Part shown: piece after piece, positions 26,801-37,721 of the stretch
Numbering within the stretch: position 1 is the stretch's first letter
How the letters are laid out: each line of letters begins with the position of its first letter
Assembly: GCA_039654915.1 (NCBI GenBank)
Contig: JBDJPA010000012.1
Span: 1,116,001-1,180,000 of the forward strand
Length of the DNA: 64,000 nt
Source: Aquilaria yunnanensis
Taxonomy: Eukaryota > Streptophyta > Magnoliopsida > Malvales > Thymelaeaceae
Reading direction: 5' to 3'
Translations under genes and position numbers: made by a program
The notes under the pieces: generated by a model
Seen by the model: only the letters and a program-made list of their open reading frames with translations
What the model was told of the DNA's origin: nothing
Databases searched by the model: none

Positions 26801-29800
26801 TAGCAAAATTCTTGTCAGCACTTAGGCCAAGAAGCACTTCTGAGGCACCATACTTAGATCGACCCATTGGCTTACGTTTAATTTCTGTACCATCTGGTAG
26901 CTTAGGCCATGAATTCAAATCTGGAGTAAAAGATTTGTATGCAGATGCACCTACCAGGGGGACTGGAACCAAGCCTTCTTCCACAATTAGAATCCTATAA
27001 TAATCATCCTTAGCCAGTTCCAACAATGCATTTCTAGCTTCTGTTTGAATAACTTTAAATTCTTTACCAATAACTTTTAAGATATTCGCCTGCATTCAGA
27101 CAATGCGAATCATGAGCCTGTGACATCAAACAAATTCATGTTGATCTTTCAAGATGCACAACAATCACATTAACAGAAATGAAAAGCATTCAGGATGGGA
27201 GTTCTATTAAGCTACATAGATTCCAGTTACAAATGTTGAAGTATTAGCATAAATCACATAAAAATTTTAGGTCACTCACTGAATTTAGGACAAAATAACA
27301 TTCATATCCAATGTAATGACATAGCACCTGAATCCAAATAAAAACCAAGAAAAATAAAAACAAAAAAGACAAACAAAATCATCAAGTTAACCTTACAGGG
27401 CATGAACATGAGCATGAACATAATTCTGTTATTCATTCAAATCAACTGAACTGCTTCCAACCCCTCCTTCCATGACATTTTCAATTGTTTTTTAAATTTA
27501 ATTACACAAATCAATTGCACTCCTTATTTTTTTAAACATAATCAAAGGCTTTGTAATGAGTAGGCCTACAATCATACAAAACCATGTGAACTCCTAGGTA
27601 GACCATAGAATCCTTCATTTATTGAGCAAAGAAATTTCAATTCTCACCAACTTTGGAATAACGCCAGCTTCCACCATCAAGTTATGATTACCATGGCTCA
27701 AAGCTAAATTTGCCAAAACACCTCCTGCTGCTTCCTTCACTTTCAGGTCTTCATCTTTCAGTGACTTAACTAATAGCTGCAGATTATCTGCAGTCGCAAT
27801 TTTTCCTCGGACGTTCTCATCCACAGACAAGTTCCACAAAGTACACATAACTTGCTCCTTAACCTGAAGAGGAAAAATTGCGATGAAGGCAAATAAGACA
27901 ACCAAAAAAACATTACAAAGGGGCAATAGCTCTCCTATACCTCAGGAGTCAAAGGTCGGCTCAGCAAACCAGACAGCGCTTCTATTGCTCCACTTTCAGC
28001 AACGGAATTTCTGTATACATTGATTGAAGATATTGTTCTCAAAAGGCCTGCAGCTGCTTCACATGTAGCACTAGCTTCCGACTTAAGAAGGTTAATAACC
28101 AAGTTAAGACAGCCATGAAATTGCAGAATGGAATCAATGCATTTCTTTCCCCCAAGTGAATGCTTCCAGAGGGCCACTATTGCCATCTCTCTGTCTAAAG
28201 GATCATTGTCCAGCCCAAGCATCCGAACAAAGAAAGCCACAGAACTGTCACCATGAGTTGAAGACCCTCTCACCTCGCCACCATCCTGAGATTAGACTGA
28301 TTGGCCATCAACACACAGTATGCTCATATCAATAATTTCTGGTCCTTAAAAAGAGAGGAAACCTGAATATGCTGAATATTAAACCAGAACTTGTTTAAAC
28401 TGACCTAAGCTTGATACGTTTCAAGCCATTCTGAATGCTGTTTTTAACCACAAGAATAAATACTACACTTGCCCTTGTATGTAAAATCCCTCTGACAGGT
28501 ATAAAGGTAATTATATATGATAATAATCATTCTACAAATTTAGTGCCGCTGTTATAATTTGTTACTATTGTTATTTGAGACAAAATAAAAATTTATGAAC
28601 TGTCTCTTCTAACCTTGCTTTAATAAATTATTTGTTCTTGATAAATATCAAAGTTTAGGGGTTAAAAAGAAAAGGGGCTAAAACTCCAAGTACTGAGGTG
28701 TAATTGGTCCATGATTAATAACATGAGACACTAATCTCTTGCAATTTTTTGGGTCTTTGATACAAACAAGGAGGAACTGGTTCCTTCGGGGATTAAGCAA
28801 ACAAAGAAAGGAGATAGCTTTAGTTCTTCTTGCTCTTTCGATTTCAACTAGAAATTCACCAGGGGAAACTCAGAGACATGAATCTTCAGACATTGCCCAG
28901 CCTAGTTCTAGAGATTTCAACACTTAGCTCCTTGTTAATGTTCCAGAAATCAGGTTTGATGTAAGTTGCTTCAGAGCTGGGCTCTTTCTTGGTTCAAAGC
29001 CACTAAGGGATTTCTAACTCTTTGCATGTTGTTCTAGCCTTGTAAACAGGATTGCATGCAGATTGGGCGTTTACAGTTGAATTTGTACAAGAGATTGTCT
29101 AATGTCTCTATCAAATTCGATTGGGACACTCTGATTATGTTGCTAACTATGCTTCTAAGCCACAAATGAGTGTTGTGTTAGAATAGTGGTGAAATTGTGG
29201 GTGTAAGTGTTCTAAAACTGGTTGTAAAAACTGCTGCTGAATTGTGTGAACAGATTAGATGTAAAAATCACCATAAATTGTGTGCTCTACGTCTCTGACA
29301 GGAATTTGGTATGTTTATAGTTGTATGTTTCTATTTTATCCACGATTTTATTGATATTGATTTGCATATTTCTGTGATTTTATATGATTAATGAGGTACA
29401 GCCTAGTCTGCCTGAAATCTGGACCTACAGCTTGCCCAAGTATCTGATTGTGAATTTCATGGGCATTTATCCACTATGAACACGGACTTGGGGATCTAAC
29501 CATGTTCTTATGGATGTCTAGATCAGCTACAAGTTTCTGGATTTCTATTTGAATACCTGTGCAACTCTATACAATTTCCAGACAAAAGGTTAATTCGCCT
29601 GAAATTCTAGCTAGACACCTGTGCATTAACCTAGATTGCAGAATTAATAATGAATTGTGTGCGGCAAATCTTGAACTGGAGCTTCATATGAGAGTTAATG
29701 TATGTGTCTAGCTTATTCACATCTTTCAAATTAGGGACTGGGCATTTCTTTGTTTTTACATGATTCTATGAATGGAGACTGACTAATCTGGAAATCGGTT

Positions 29801-31274
29801 CTTTGATTCTGCACAAGCTGCCTGTTATGGATTTTCTCATGAATTGTATATTAGGAGTTTAAGGTTGATCTTTTCCTTATAGATGCCTGTGTATATCTGG
29901 AACGTTCTCCCAATTCCAGATTAAGATTTGAGTATGTTTTCTATTTGTATGATTTATGGAGTGAGTACTAGGTTTTCAGGTATAAGCTGCAAAGCTTAAG
30001 CGAACATTGATTAGTATTATGAGTTGTTCAAGGGGCTAATATATCTTGGTTGTGGATTAGTATTACCTTTAAGTGCAGGTCATTGTTTTACACTATCTTA
30101 TAAAGATTATGATATGCATCCCTTGGACCATGCTATTACCTAACTAACCTAACTAATCTCATTTCATGCAATGACTAACATTGGTAGTTTTGCAGGGGAT
30201 GAGAACTAGATTGGACTTTGATTCCTTGCAAAAGGATATGTAGGCAACCTGAGGAAAGGTTCAACTCCACTAAGTAAAGTAAATTAAAACATACCCTCTC
30301 CTATGAAACAAGGGCTGTGTGGTTGAGGAAAACACTGACCTAGAGTCACCAAAAAGGGATCCCGCACTTCTCTGCAGGTTGTTATAGAGGATCCAAGCTT
30401 TGTAGGGTTTGTTGCCATATCTTGTAATTTGTTTAATAGTAAAACAAGGCAGTTGTATATACCTAAGAACTTGTAAAGAATGCATTCTGTTAAAGTTTAT
30501 TTCAAGAGTTTATTTTACAAGTATTATGATGTTCTCAACTTTAGTTTCTTTAATTTCTTTTCTACCTAAAAGTTATTCCTTTTGGCAAATAACGTGAATA
30601 TCTAAGCCAGATTGTTACAGTGTACAACTCAAAGGGTGGCAAAAGCCAGATCCTTCACCACTGCGTTCACTAGAAAACTAATTTTGTAATATTACAAGCA
30701 TGGGAATCAAACTGTCACAGAAACTAAAGTCTCAAGTCACAGCTTCCTTACTTGTCAAAATAGGCATAAAGCAAAGAGTTGTTACACTTCATATATAAGC
30801 CACACAACAAAACTGAAACAACAAAAATGCCAGACAGTAACCAGATTCAAGTAACTACCTCCAAATCAATATTTAAGCAGCATAGTGCACACTTTGTGAT
30901 AGCAAATTTGCCACAACAAGAAACAAACATAAACACAATATAGAAGGAAGTCTTAATTAATTGCCAAGAGCCAAATGACAAAAGTAGCGTTCATAACTCA
31001 CAGAAGCAGCTGGCTCCTTCTGTGAGGCGTCGACGGCGCCATCACCAGTGACCCTCGGAAGAACTATACTAACAGAGCTTGAACTGAGTTTGTAGATATC
31101 ACTGCTTTGATGCTGGGAAGTTCGGAACTTTCCACGAAATGCGAAGAAAACCGACCTTCTTCTTCTGGGTTTTGACGAGTTAAATTTGATATCTTCCGAA
31201 CCGGAGGATGCAGTGAAATTTTGGTGAATATATGGGAAACTAATGTTGAGCGGAGGTGATATTGTGGAGGCCAT
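23817..31274 (-). CDS. armadillo (ARM) repeat protein, probably plastid-targeted
   Basis: Nine exons on the minus strand: 31002-31274, 27941-28285, 27648-27863, 26443-27089, 25583-25679, 25454-25507, 25292-25377, 24768-24958 and 23817-24442. They give about 844 residues. The first exon is Ser/Arg-rich (MASTISPPLNISFPY, then KPRRRRSVFFAF), typical of an organelle transit peptide. The rest is a series of helical ARM-type repeats, with motifs such as EAAAGLLRTISS, AAGGVLANLALSHGNH, VVRALERLSV and AAIAILHNLSMDSENHP. A conserved linker reads VPVPLVGASAYKSF. ARM repeats form a superhelix for protein binding; the partners are unknown. It resembles Arabidopsis At1g23180 (from memory). Intron 1 is about 2.7 kb, much longer than most others, and carries probable transposon-derived sequence. 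Intron 8 contains a G run of about 20. The gene appears intact. Confidence 0.9.
24658..24678 (+). repeat. poly-G tract in an intron of the ARM-repeat gene
   Basis: About 20 consecutive G residues on the + strand (poly-C in the transcript) lie inside intron 8. Length is uncertain because such runs are easily mis-sequenced. Confidence 0.8.
28286..31001 (-). other. long first intron of the ARM-repeat gene, possibly transposon-bearing
   Basis: This 2.7-kb intron contains a segment around 30190-30270 (GGACTTTGATTCCTTGCAAA, then GATATGTAGGCAACCTGAGG). The wording resembles LTR-retrotransposon ends common in eudicots. A 28730-28930 stretch is open on the + strand but unrecognised. No intact element or gene can be delimited. 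Confidence 0.4.
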
Positions 31275-31599
31275 CGTTGCCTGGCCTGGAACTGAAAGAT
31301 TGAGTTTTGGCCTGAGTGGATTTGTGTCAATCAGTCTTCTAATAGTTCAATTTTGCGAGGCCAGAAGTTCTTCACCTGTGTATCATGCAACTGCTAGCTC
31401 ACGAATCTTCTAGAGTTCTGGACGAGTTCTCACTATCCTTCTTTGGTTTTCATTTGTCACTCTAGTGTAACTAAGCTAATGTATTTTGTTGCAATTGAGT
31501 CATCAAGCAACAAAAAGTTCCTTAATCAAGCTACAATTTTAGGATGTCATCAAACCGTTTATATTTGATAATTGACTGATACAATTATTCCACTTGGAT
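31275..31599. promoter_or_regulatory. 5' flank of the ARM-repeat gene
   Basis: The promoter and 5' UTR of the minus-strand ARM-repeat gene should lie here. No specific element could be assigned with confidence. The dispersed repeat at 31600 begins immediately beyond. Confidence 0.35.
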
Positions 31600-31824
31600 A
31601 AACTTTTATAAAATAAAATTAAACATTTAACCCAACTCCCTCCTTCTCTCAAAGTTTATCACTTACTCTCTCCCCACCTTGATTTGTTGTCTCTAACTAG
31701 ATACAAATTTCAGTCTAAGTCTAGTAAGTTTGCTTTTATTCATTTTATTGTTTAACTGACTTTAACTGATATTATTTATCAAACTTTATGATGGATACAA
31801 TCTCCTTTAAATTATAATATTTAT
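31600..31824. repeat. left half of a dispersed repeat split by a hAT-like element
   Basis: Text such as ATGATGGATACAATCTCCTTTAAA matches, with divergence, the block near 62650-62690. The match then jumps over 31825-33377 and resumes, so one ancestral repeat was split by the later insertion. The class of repeat is unknown. Confidence 0.6.
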
Positions 31825-33377
31825 TAGGGATGACAAAATCGGACCCGACCCGATGACCTGGCCCAACCCACCCGAACTCAAGCCCGACCTGACCCGATTT
31901 GACTAAAAAAGTCAACGACTTAAACTCGACTGTGCCAACCCGACCTAAACCTGAACCCAATTAAAGGGAAACCAGAGAAAACCTGAACCCAAATGACCCA
32001 AACCCGAAATACCCGAATCTGAAATGACCCGAGTCTAAATTGACCCGAACCTGAAATGACCCAAATTTGAGACTGACCTGACTTGAACTCGAGATGACCT
32101 GATAATTAAACCCGATAATACCCGATTTTAACCCTCACTCTAAACCTTAACTTTCCTCTTTCATTATTTTCTATATTAACTCAGTCCTAAATATGGAGGT
32201 TTCCTTGTTTAGTAACTTCCGTTTTTTTAGACTTTCATATTCAGTATGTCTTATATTTAGGAATGGTGACTTCCGTTATTAGTAACTTACATTTTTTGGT
32301 ACTTCCATATTTAGTAAGTTTCATATTTGGAGATGAGACTTTCATATTTAATAGTTTTATTTCTTTTTTTAAGATATTCATGTTTAACAATTTTCATATT
32401 TTAAGAAAAGATTTTCATATTTAGTAACTTCTATTTTTTTAGGACTTCTATATATTGTAAATATCTTGTTTGGGGGAAGAAACATCTATATTTAGTGAAT
32501 CCCATATTTGGATTTTTCCAATAGAAGTAATTTTTATATTTAGTAAGTTTAATGAACTTAATAGGTAATTATTAAAATTATAACATTCATCCTTATACTT
32601 TTAAGTATAGTGCAATAAGGTACCTAAAGTTTAAAAAATTTTATTTTAGTCACCCATAATAATTACAACATCAATCCTAAAATTTTTGAAATCTTTGCAC
32701 TTTTACCCAAAATTTTTTAAATTTTACAATTTAGTCACTGATAATGAACTTGATTTGCATTTCATTGTAATTTCAAAGAAAATTCATTGATACATAAGCA
32801 TAACAAAATTGTCATTGTGTATGTCTGAGTGATAGCTGAGTGAAGATCTGAATAATTTGTACAATGATAGTTAAAGGGTATGGGTTTAGAAAAACAATCA
32901 AATATTACTAATAATGTCAAATTACTTAAATATGTACTAAACTATAATGAATAAGATTTTTATGAATATTTTAATTAAATATACTAAAAATTGAAAATTT
33001 AATTTAAATTAAATCACACAAAAAATCAAATTATTTGATTTAAATTTTTTAAAAAATTGAATAGATTCAATCGTTTTGACTTCACACTAATAACCCACGT
33101 GAACACAAAGGTTGACTCGAATTTGACCCGAAAGTTGGCCTGAAGTTACCCGAGACTAAAATTGACCCAACCTGAAGTGAACTCGAACCCAAATCAACCA
33201 GGCCCAACCTAACCCGAACCCGAAATCAACTCAACTTGAATATCAATCCGAACCCAAATGACCTGACCTAAACCCGACCTGGACCCAAATTCATGCTGAC
33301 CCGATTAGACATGAACCTGAATGACCTGACTCAAACCTGACCCAAACCTGACCCGACCCACCCAATTGTCATCCCTA
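31825..33377. mobile_element. hAT-like non-autonomous element
   Basis: The termini are TAGGGATGACAA and, inverted, TTGTCATCCCTA. The flanks read ATATTTAT (31817-31824) and GTATTTAT (33378-33385), an 8-bp duplication with one mismatch, as expected for hAT. Both ends carry irregular arrays of ACCCGAACCCGA-like units on the + strand. The middle repeats TTCATATTTAGTAACTTC-like units. There is no transposase. Confidence 0.8.
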
Positions 33378-33590
33378 GTATTTATGAGCAATTCGAGACT
33401 CTTATAAGGTGTATCTGCATTTGAAGGCAGACAATTATGAATCTAGGTTTTCTCTTGAATTCATTGGATTTTTGGTCCTACTAGAATATACCAATGTTTG
33501 GCAAATATATGGAGGCGATTATATAGAATAACATCATCTTTTACTTTTTTAGATTTTATGAGCAATCTTTTGGTTTTAGGTAAATGGCCT
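33378..33590. repeat. right half of the split dispersed repeat
   Basis: CATTTGAAGGCAGACAATTATG and GGTCCTACTAGAATATACC continue the alignment with the 62.7-62.9 kb copy after the hAT-like insertion. Confidence 0.6.
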
Positions 33591-33800
33591 CCATCATCCT
33601 TAAACTAATGTCCATATTGCTTAATCATCCTGCAATTATCAATTGTTACGTCAGTCATTCTTTAACTATGAAATTGGTTTGATAATGTCCTACACTTAGG
33701 TTGAACAATTAAGAAGTAATGGAATGGGTATTTGGTGGGAGGAAAGGGCAAAGTCAATCCTAAACTTAGTAAACATTTCTATTTGAGTCCTAAAATGGTA
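33580..33800. mobile_element. single end of a MULE-like element
   Basis: The block GGTAAATGGCCTCC...CTTAAACTAATGTCCATATTG, with its continuation, is a diverged copy of the left terminus of the element at 11905. I did not find an inverted partner. A zinc-finger gene fragment lies just inside, at 33840-34020, consistent with gene capture. Confidence 0.55.
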
Positions 33801-33839
33801 TCTATTTTTATTACAATCCTAATTTTCCCATGATTGCTT

Positions 33840-34020
33840 GATGTTGCTCTTCAAGATCGGTGATGACGACATCAGCCGTTTCTTCCAATGCAAGATTTGC
33901 GGTAAATGGTTCCCGTCATTCTAGGCTCTTGGACGGCTTGTGCCACCGCACCAGCCACAAGAAGTTGAGGCTGACTGATGGACCAAGAAGACATTCCCGG
34001 TTTCATCTTGCTAGAGCACA
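33840..34020 (+). pseudogene. C2H2 zinc-finger (ZAT type) gene fragment
   Basis: The + strand encodes FFQCKICGKWFPSF followed by a stop codon at the position where plant C2H2 factors have the conserved QALG motif. After a shift of frame, RTSHKK, which matches the end of such a finger, can be read. The fragment therefore has a premature stop and a frameshift. It covers about one finger. It lies next to a MULE-like terminus and was probably captured by that element. Confidence 0.65.
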
Positions 34021-34129
34021 ACCTGTTTTAGGATGACAACAAGCTGGCATCAACTATAATAAAGTTATAATAAACAAATTAATTTAGTTGAAGATAACTA
34101 GATGATCTAAATTAACTGCCAGATCGTTT

Positions 34130-34850
34130 AGCATTAACGCGGCAGTGTTAACGCATTTTTAAGTTTTGGGTTGGGTCACGCCTGCGACCCGATTTGTAAA
34201 AAGACACATTTGCCCCTATCATTTAAGACAAGATCATCTTCGTTTCTTTTTGTCGCTGCCTTCTGTTTTCGCCGATCATCGATCTCAGAAGCTCGGCTCA
34301 GGGATTATCGATCTCAGATGTGGCGAAGGTCAATCGAGTCAATAGTCTCAGAGCTCAATGATGTCGCGAAGGTCAATAGAAGCGGTGATCGATCTTAGAC
34401 GTGGGGGTACTCGGCTTTGCCCGCAAAGACCAACGATAAGAACGCCTCAATCGATTTAATCACAGAGACGATCTCACTTACATCTGGGTACTTGGCATCG
34501 TTGCAACACCATTTACGTCTTCCAACAATGGGAACGACGATAACGGCTTTGAATCCTTCACAGCGAAATTGCTCTTCACTAGCTCTGACACATGAACGAC
34601 GCTAATCTGGATACGAGGCCTTGAGGACCGATTGGTGGATTAGGCAGATCTGAGCAGAAGGTAAAAGATTTGGATGATAGAGAGAAGTTTGAGATTGAAA
34701 GAGCATCAATGGAAGGGTATGGAGAGAAGGACCGGTGGCTTTAACCAATGGCATGACTGTAAATATGTGTAAGTTGGTGGGTTTCTAGAATATATTTGAA
34801 AACATTTGTGTAAATAATGTGTTAACCCAAACCAATTAACTAGAAATGAA
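34130..34850. mobile_element. possible degenerate TIR element with repeat core
   Basis: GTGTTAACGCATTTTTAAG, with a later ACACATTTGCCCCTATCATTT, on the left has a loose inverted counterpart at 34740-34830. The core repeats GATCGATCTCAGA and GCGAAGGTCAAT units. The ends are weak and no target duplication was seen. Confidence 0.35.
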
Positions 34851-35088
34851 CTGGCCCTAAAATTTATAAAGTTAAAGTTAGACAATATAAAAAAATAAGG
34901 GGTTAAAAGTATGTGTACATATATTATACTCCATTAGAATTAGACCTGGAGAAGACTATAATTCACAATCTAAAATAAAATGAGATTGTATTTGTATCTG
35001 TGGGATATTTATTTCCGGGCTCCGGAGGCCTGGGCCAAAAAGGGGCCAATCAATCTAATGCCAAATTGCAGAGCAGCAAACGGAAAGG

Positions 35089-35812
35089 ATGCCAACCTTC
35101 ACCTTATCCGCGATCGCCAAAACTCTTTCTCTCGCTTCTCTCGCTAACCATGAGAGCAGAGGCTCGTCTCTTCCTCAACCTCCTCGCGTAGACCAAAACG
35201 TGGTCGTTCCCCAAAAAACGAAGTCCCCAGTCCCATCATCCGCTGTTCCGCGAAGAAAGAGACCCAACCCGAGCAAACCCAAGAAGCCGAAGCAGCCGTC
35301 CGTCGCCCAAATCGAACGCGCCATCGGCGCCGGCACATTCCGGGACTCCGGCCCCTGGCATGTCTTGGTTTCTCTTTTCGTAATCGGCTGGTCTTTTCGG
35401 CGCGTAATTTATTTATTTGTGGTTTGTTTGTTCAGTGATCTGGAGGAAAGTGAGATGGAGTTGGACGGGGTTTTGCCGGTGACGGGCGGTACCTTCGAGG
35501 GAGAAGTTGAGAAGAAGCTCCGTGAGGCGGGGGAGTTTATCTCCTCAAAGACGGAGGCAGCATTTCGCTCTGCTGGTATTATTACATTTTTTTAGTATTT
35601 TGCATCCAATAAGCAGGATGTTGTTTAATTGTGAATGATTGGGATTTAATTGATGGGTGGTTTTGTTTTGTACACTACATGTTACAGAGAAAAGAATACT
35701 GTTGGTTGCGGTTCTGTTGATTCTACCGGCGTGGACATTTTTCCTCCTGGTGGCTGCCGGAGTAATTGAGTTGCCTCTCAGCATCCCTCTCATTGATGAC
35801 CTCATTATGTGA
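35089..35812 (+). CDS. small C-terminally anchored membrane protein, probable organelle target
   Basis: The start codon at 35089 opens a Ser/Pro/Lys-rich N-terminus (MPTFTLSAIAKTLSLASLAN, then KRPNPSKPKKPKQP) that resembles a plastid transit region. An AQIERAIGAGTFRDS motif follows. After a possible 78-bp intron (35358-35435) come DLEESEMELDGVLPV, TGGTFEGEVEKKLREAGEF and, across the intron at 35576-35687, a hydrophobic stretch (ILLVAVLLILPAWTFFLLVA) ending LPLSIPLIDDLIM. The first intron would be a GC-AG intron whose length is a multiple of three. If retained, the frame stays open and the protein is 203 rather than 177 residues. The function is not recognised. The single hydrophobic segment suggests one or two membrane passes near the C-terminus. 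Confidence 0.62.
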
Positions 35813-36138
35813 ATCCTATTCCTAATCCTAATCCTAATCTTGCCTCTCTACATCCACCTGTCTGTAATACGTAGTGTTTATGACTTCACCAGTCTATCCA
35901 ATAATCCAACCTCCACCTGTTTAGGCACACAATTACGTAATAAATTTCACATCTTTTTAGTTTATACTCCACTAGTTATAGGTTTTACAGTTCACGTGTA
36001 ACAAAGCTCAAGCGGTGCACGAAAAGCCAGCTTTCTCAAACTACTATCAATTGCTTAAAATTGATTCCGCAGTCACCCCCGACATCTTTAAAATCCAAAG
36101 AACTCGATCACCATCTATATAAAAAAAGCACCGTGATA
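35813..36138. other. 3' flank of the small membrane protein gene
   Basis: Begins with CCTAATCC-type short repeats (about 35816-35840) and contains no gene. A hAT-like element starts at 36147. Confidence 0.5.
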
Positions 36139-36146
36139 CTATACAA

Positions 36147-37666
36147 CAGGGGCGTAGCCAGGATTATAGAGTGGGGGGGGGGGGGGGGGGTGAGGGGGGC
36201 TGACCCAGTGGCCCGTAGCTGGTGGTTGCCGATCGCGTTCCCGACTTCACTTCGCACGTCGGAGCCTTCCTTCACTTACTAGAATCAGAATGGAAAATCA
36301 GATCAGCTTCAGTGGCGAAGAGCGAAGGCACCGGGGGGCAGGCCCGCCGCTGGCGGTTACCGAGTGAATCCCGTGCGCGTCGCACGGTGGAGTCTTCTAC
36401 CTGACTGCCTCGCAAACGCAAATTGCAAATCGCAAGCGATATTCACAATTCACAACAACAGGGGAGCTCTAGACTGGAACTAAAAAGGAAAGGCCAAAAT
36501 ACATCTTCAGCCCTCAAACTCGGATGATCAGGACACTTAGCCCTTTGGACTTCAACTCAGAGCAACTCAGCCCCTGAACTTGGTTAAACGGGTCAATCAA
36601 CCCCTTTGACCCACACGTACCGTCATGTGATTGTTGTCTTTAATGTCGTTCACCTCATCTGTGTCTCGACATGTTTTTTGCAGAATCCAACTCATCTTCC
36701 TCTGGCGTTGGAACCTGCCATGTGGGAGGACGCAATGAGGCCATGCGAAGGGTGAAGGGCAGCAAAGGGCGAAGGGTAAAGGAAGAAGGGTGGCGAAGGC
36801 TGAAGGGCAAAGGCCGACGAAGGGTGAAGAGCAGCAGACGACAAAGGGCGAAGGTCGGCAGACGGCAAAGGGCTGTGAAAGATGAAGGATGGCGAAGGGT
36901 GAAGGGCGAAGGGTGTTCGATGGCGAGGGGCAAAGGACTAAAGGCGGGGAACGGCGAAGGTCGGCAGACGGCGGACAGCGAATTGATGGTAGTAGTACTA
37001 ATTAAAGTAGAGGAGATTGTGAAACACGGTACCCTTTACCTGGGGGTTTCTGGGCGTAGCATTTAATAAGGATTAGAATAGGGCAGAGAAGTCCCGAGGA
37101 AGACAATGGGTGTTTTGTAACGTTTATAAAATTATGATAGTTTAGGAAGAAATCAAAAAGTTTGGGAGATGTTATATAATTTTATTTTTGTTGTTATCTG
37201 TAGAAAATAAATACAAATTTACTCCTTGTTATTTATATTTAGTTATAGTTCTAACCCTAAGGATTTATTCGTGCCATCAAACTTGGGAGGACAAACGTTG
37301 TTGTACTTATTGAAATCACGTGACCGCACGTGATGGTCAAAAGGGCTGACTGACCTACTTTAACCAAGTTTAGGAGCTGAGTTAGCTCAAGTTGAAGTCC
37401 AGGGGGCTAAGTGTCTTGGTCATCCGAGTTTGAGGGCTGAAGATATATTTTGGCCAAAGGTGAACAAAAGAAACGCACAAGATCGTTAAAATCATTTAGA
37501 AAAAGGTTAAACCATCTAAAAGTCCTCCATTAATTTTAAAACTTACATATAGGTACCTAACTTTAATTTTCCTACAATTATATCACATACTACCTACCCT
37601 ATAAATTTTTTTCAAATTCTAAGAGGGGCGGCTGCCATCCCCCGTCCCTTCATAGATACGCCCCTG
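36147..37666. mobile_element. hAT-like element with 8-bp target duplication
   Basis: The left end is CAGGGGCGTAGCC and the right end reads AGATACGCCCCTG. The flanks read CTATACAA (36139-36146) and CTACACAA (37667-37674), 7 of 8 matching. A G run of about 20 lies near the left end. No transposase is visible. A second TIR element is nested at 36492-37455. Confidence 0.82.
36492..37455. mobile_element. nested TIR element with GAAGGG-rich core
   Basis: The left end starts GGCCAAAATACATCTTCAGC. The inverted right end starts GGCCAAAATATATCTTCAGC, and the match runs about 150 bp. The core (36700-36990) is a purine-rich minisatellite of GGCGAAGGGTGAAGG-like units. The flanking duplication is not clear. 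Its terminus resembles that of the MULE at 13772. Confidence 0.78.
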
Positions 37667-37721
37667 CTACACAAGTTAACACAATAACGTTATTATACAA
37701 GACTTGTATATATAAAACAAG

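Noticed and set aside
36655..37066. Long Arg/Lys-rich and Pro/Leu-rich open frames
   Set aside because: They come from the GAAGGGCGAAGG minisatellite and are low-complexity on both strands.
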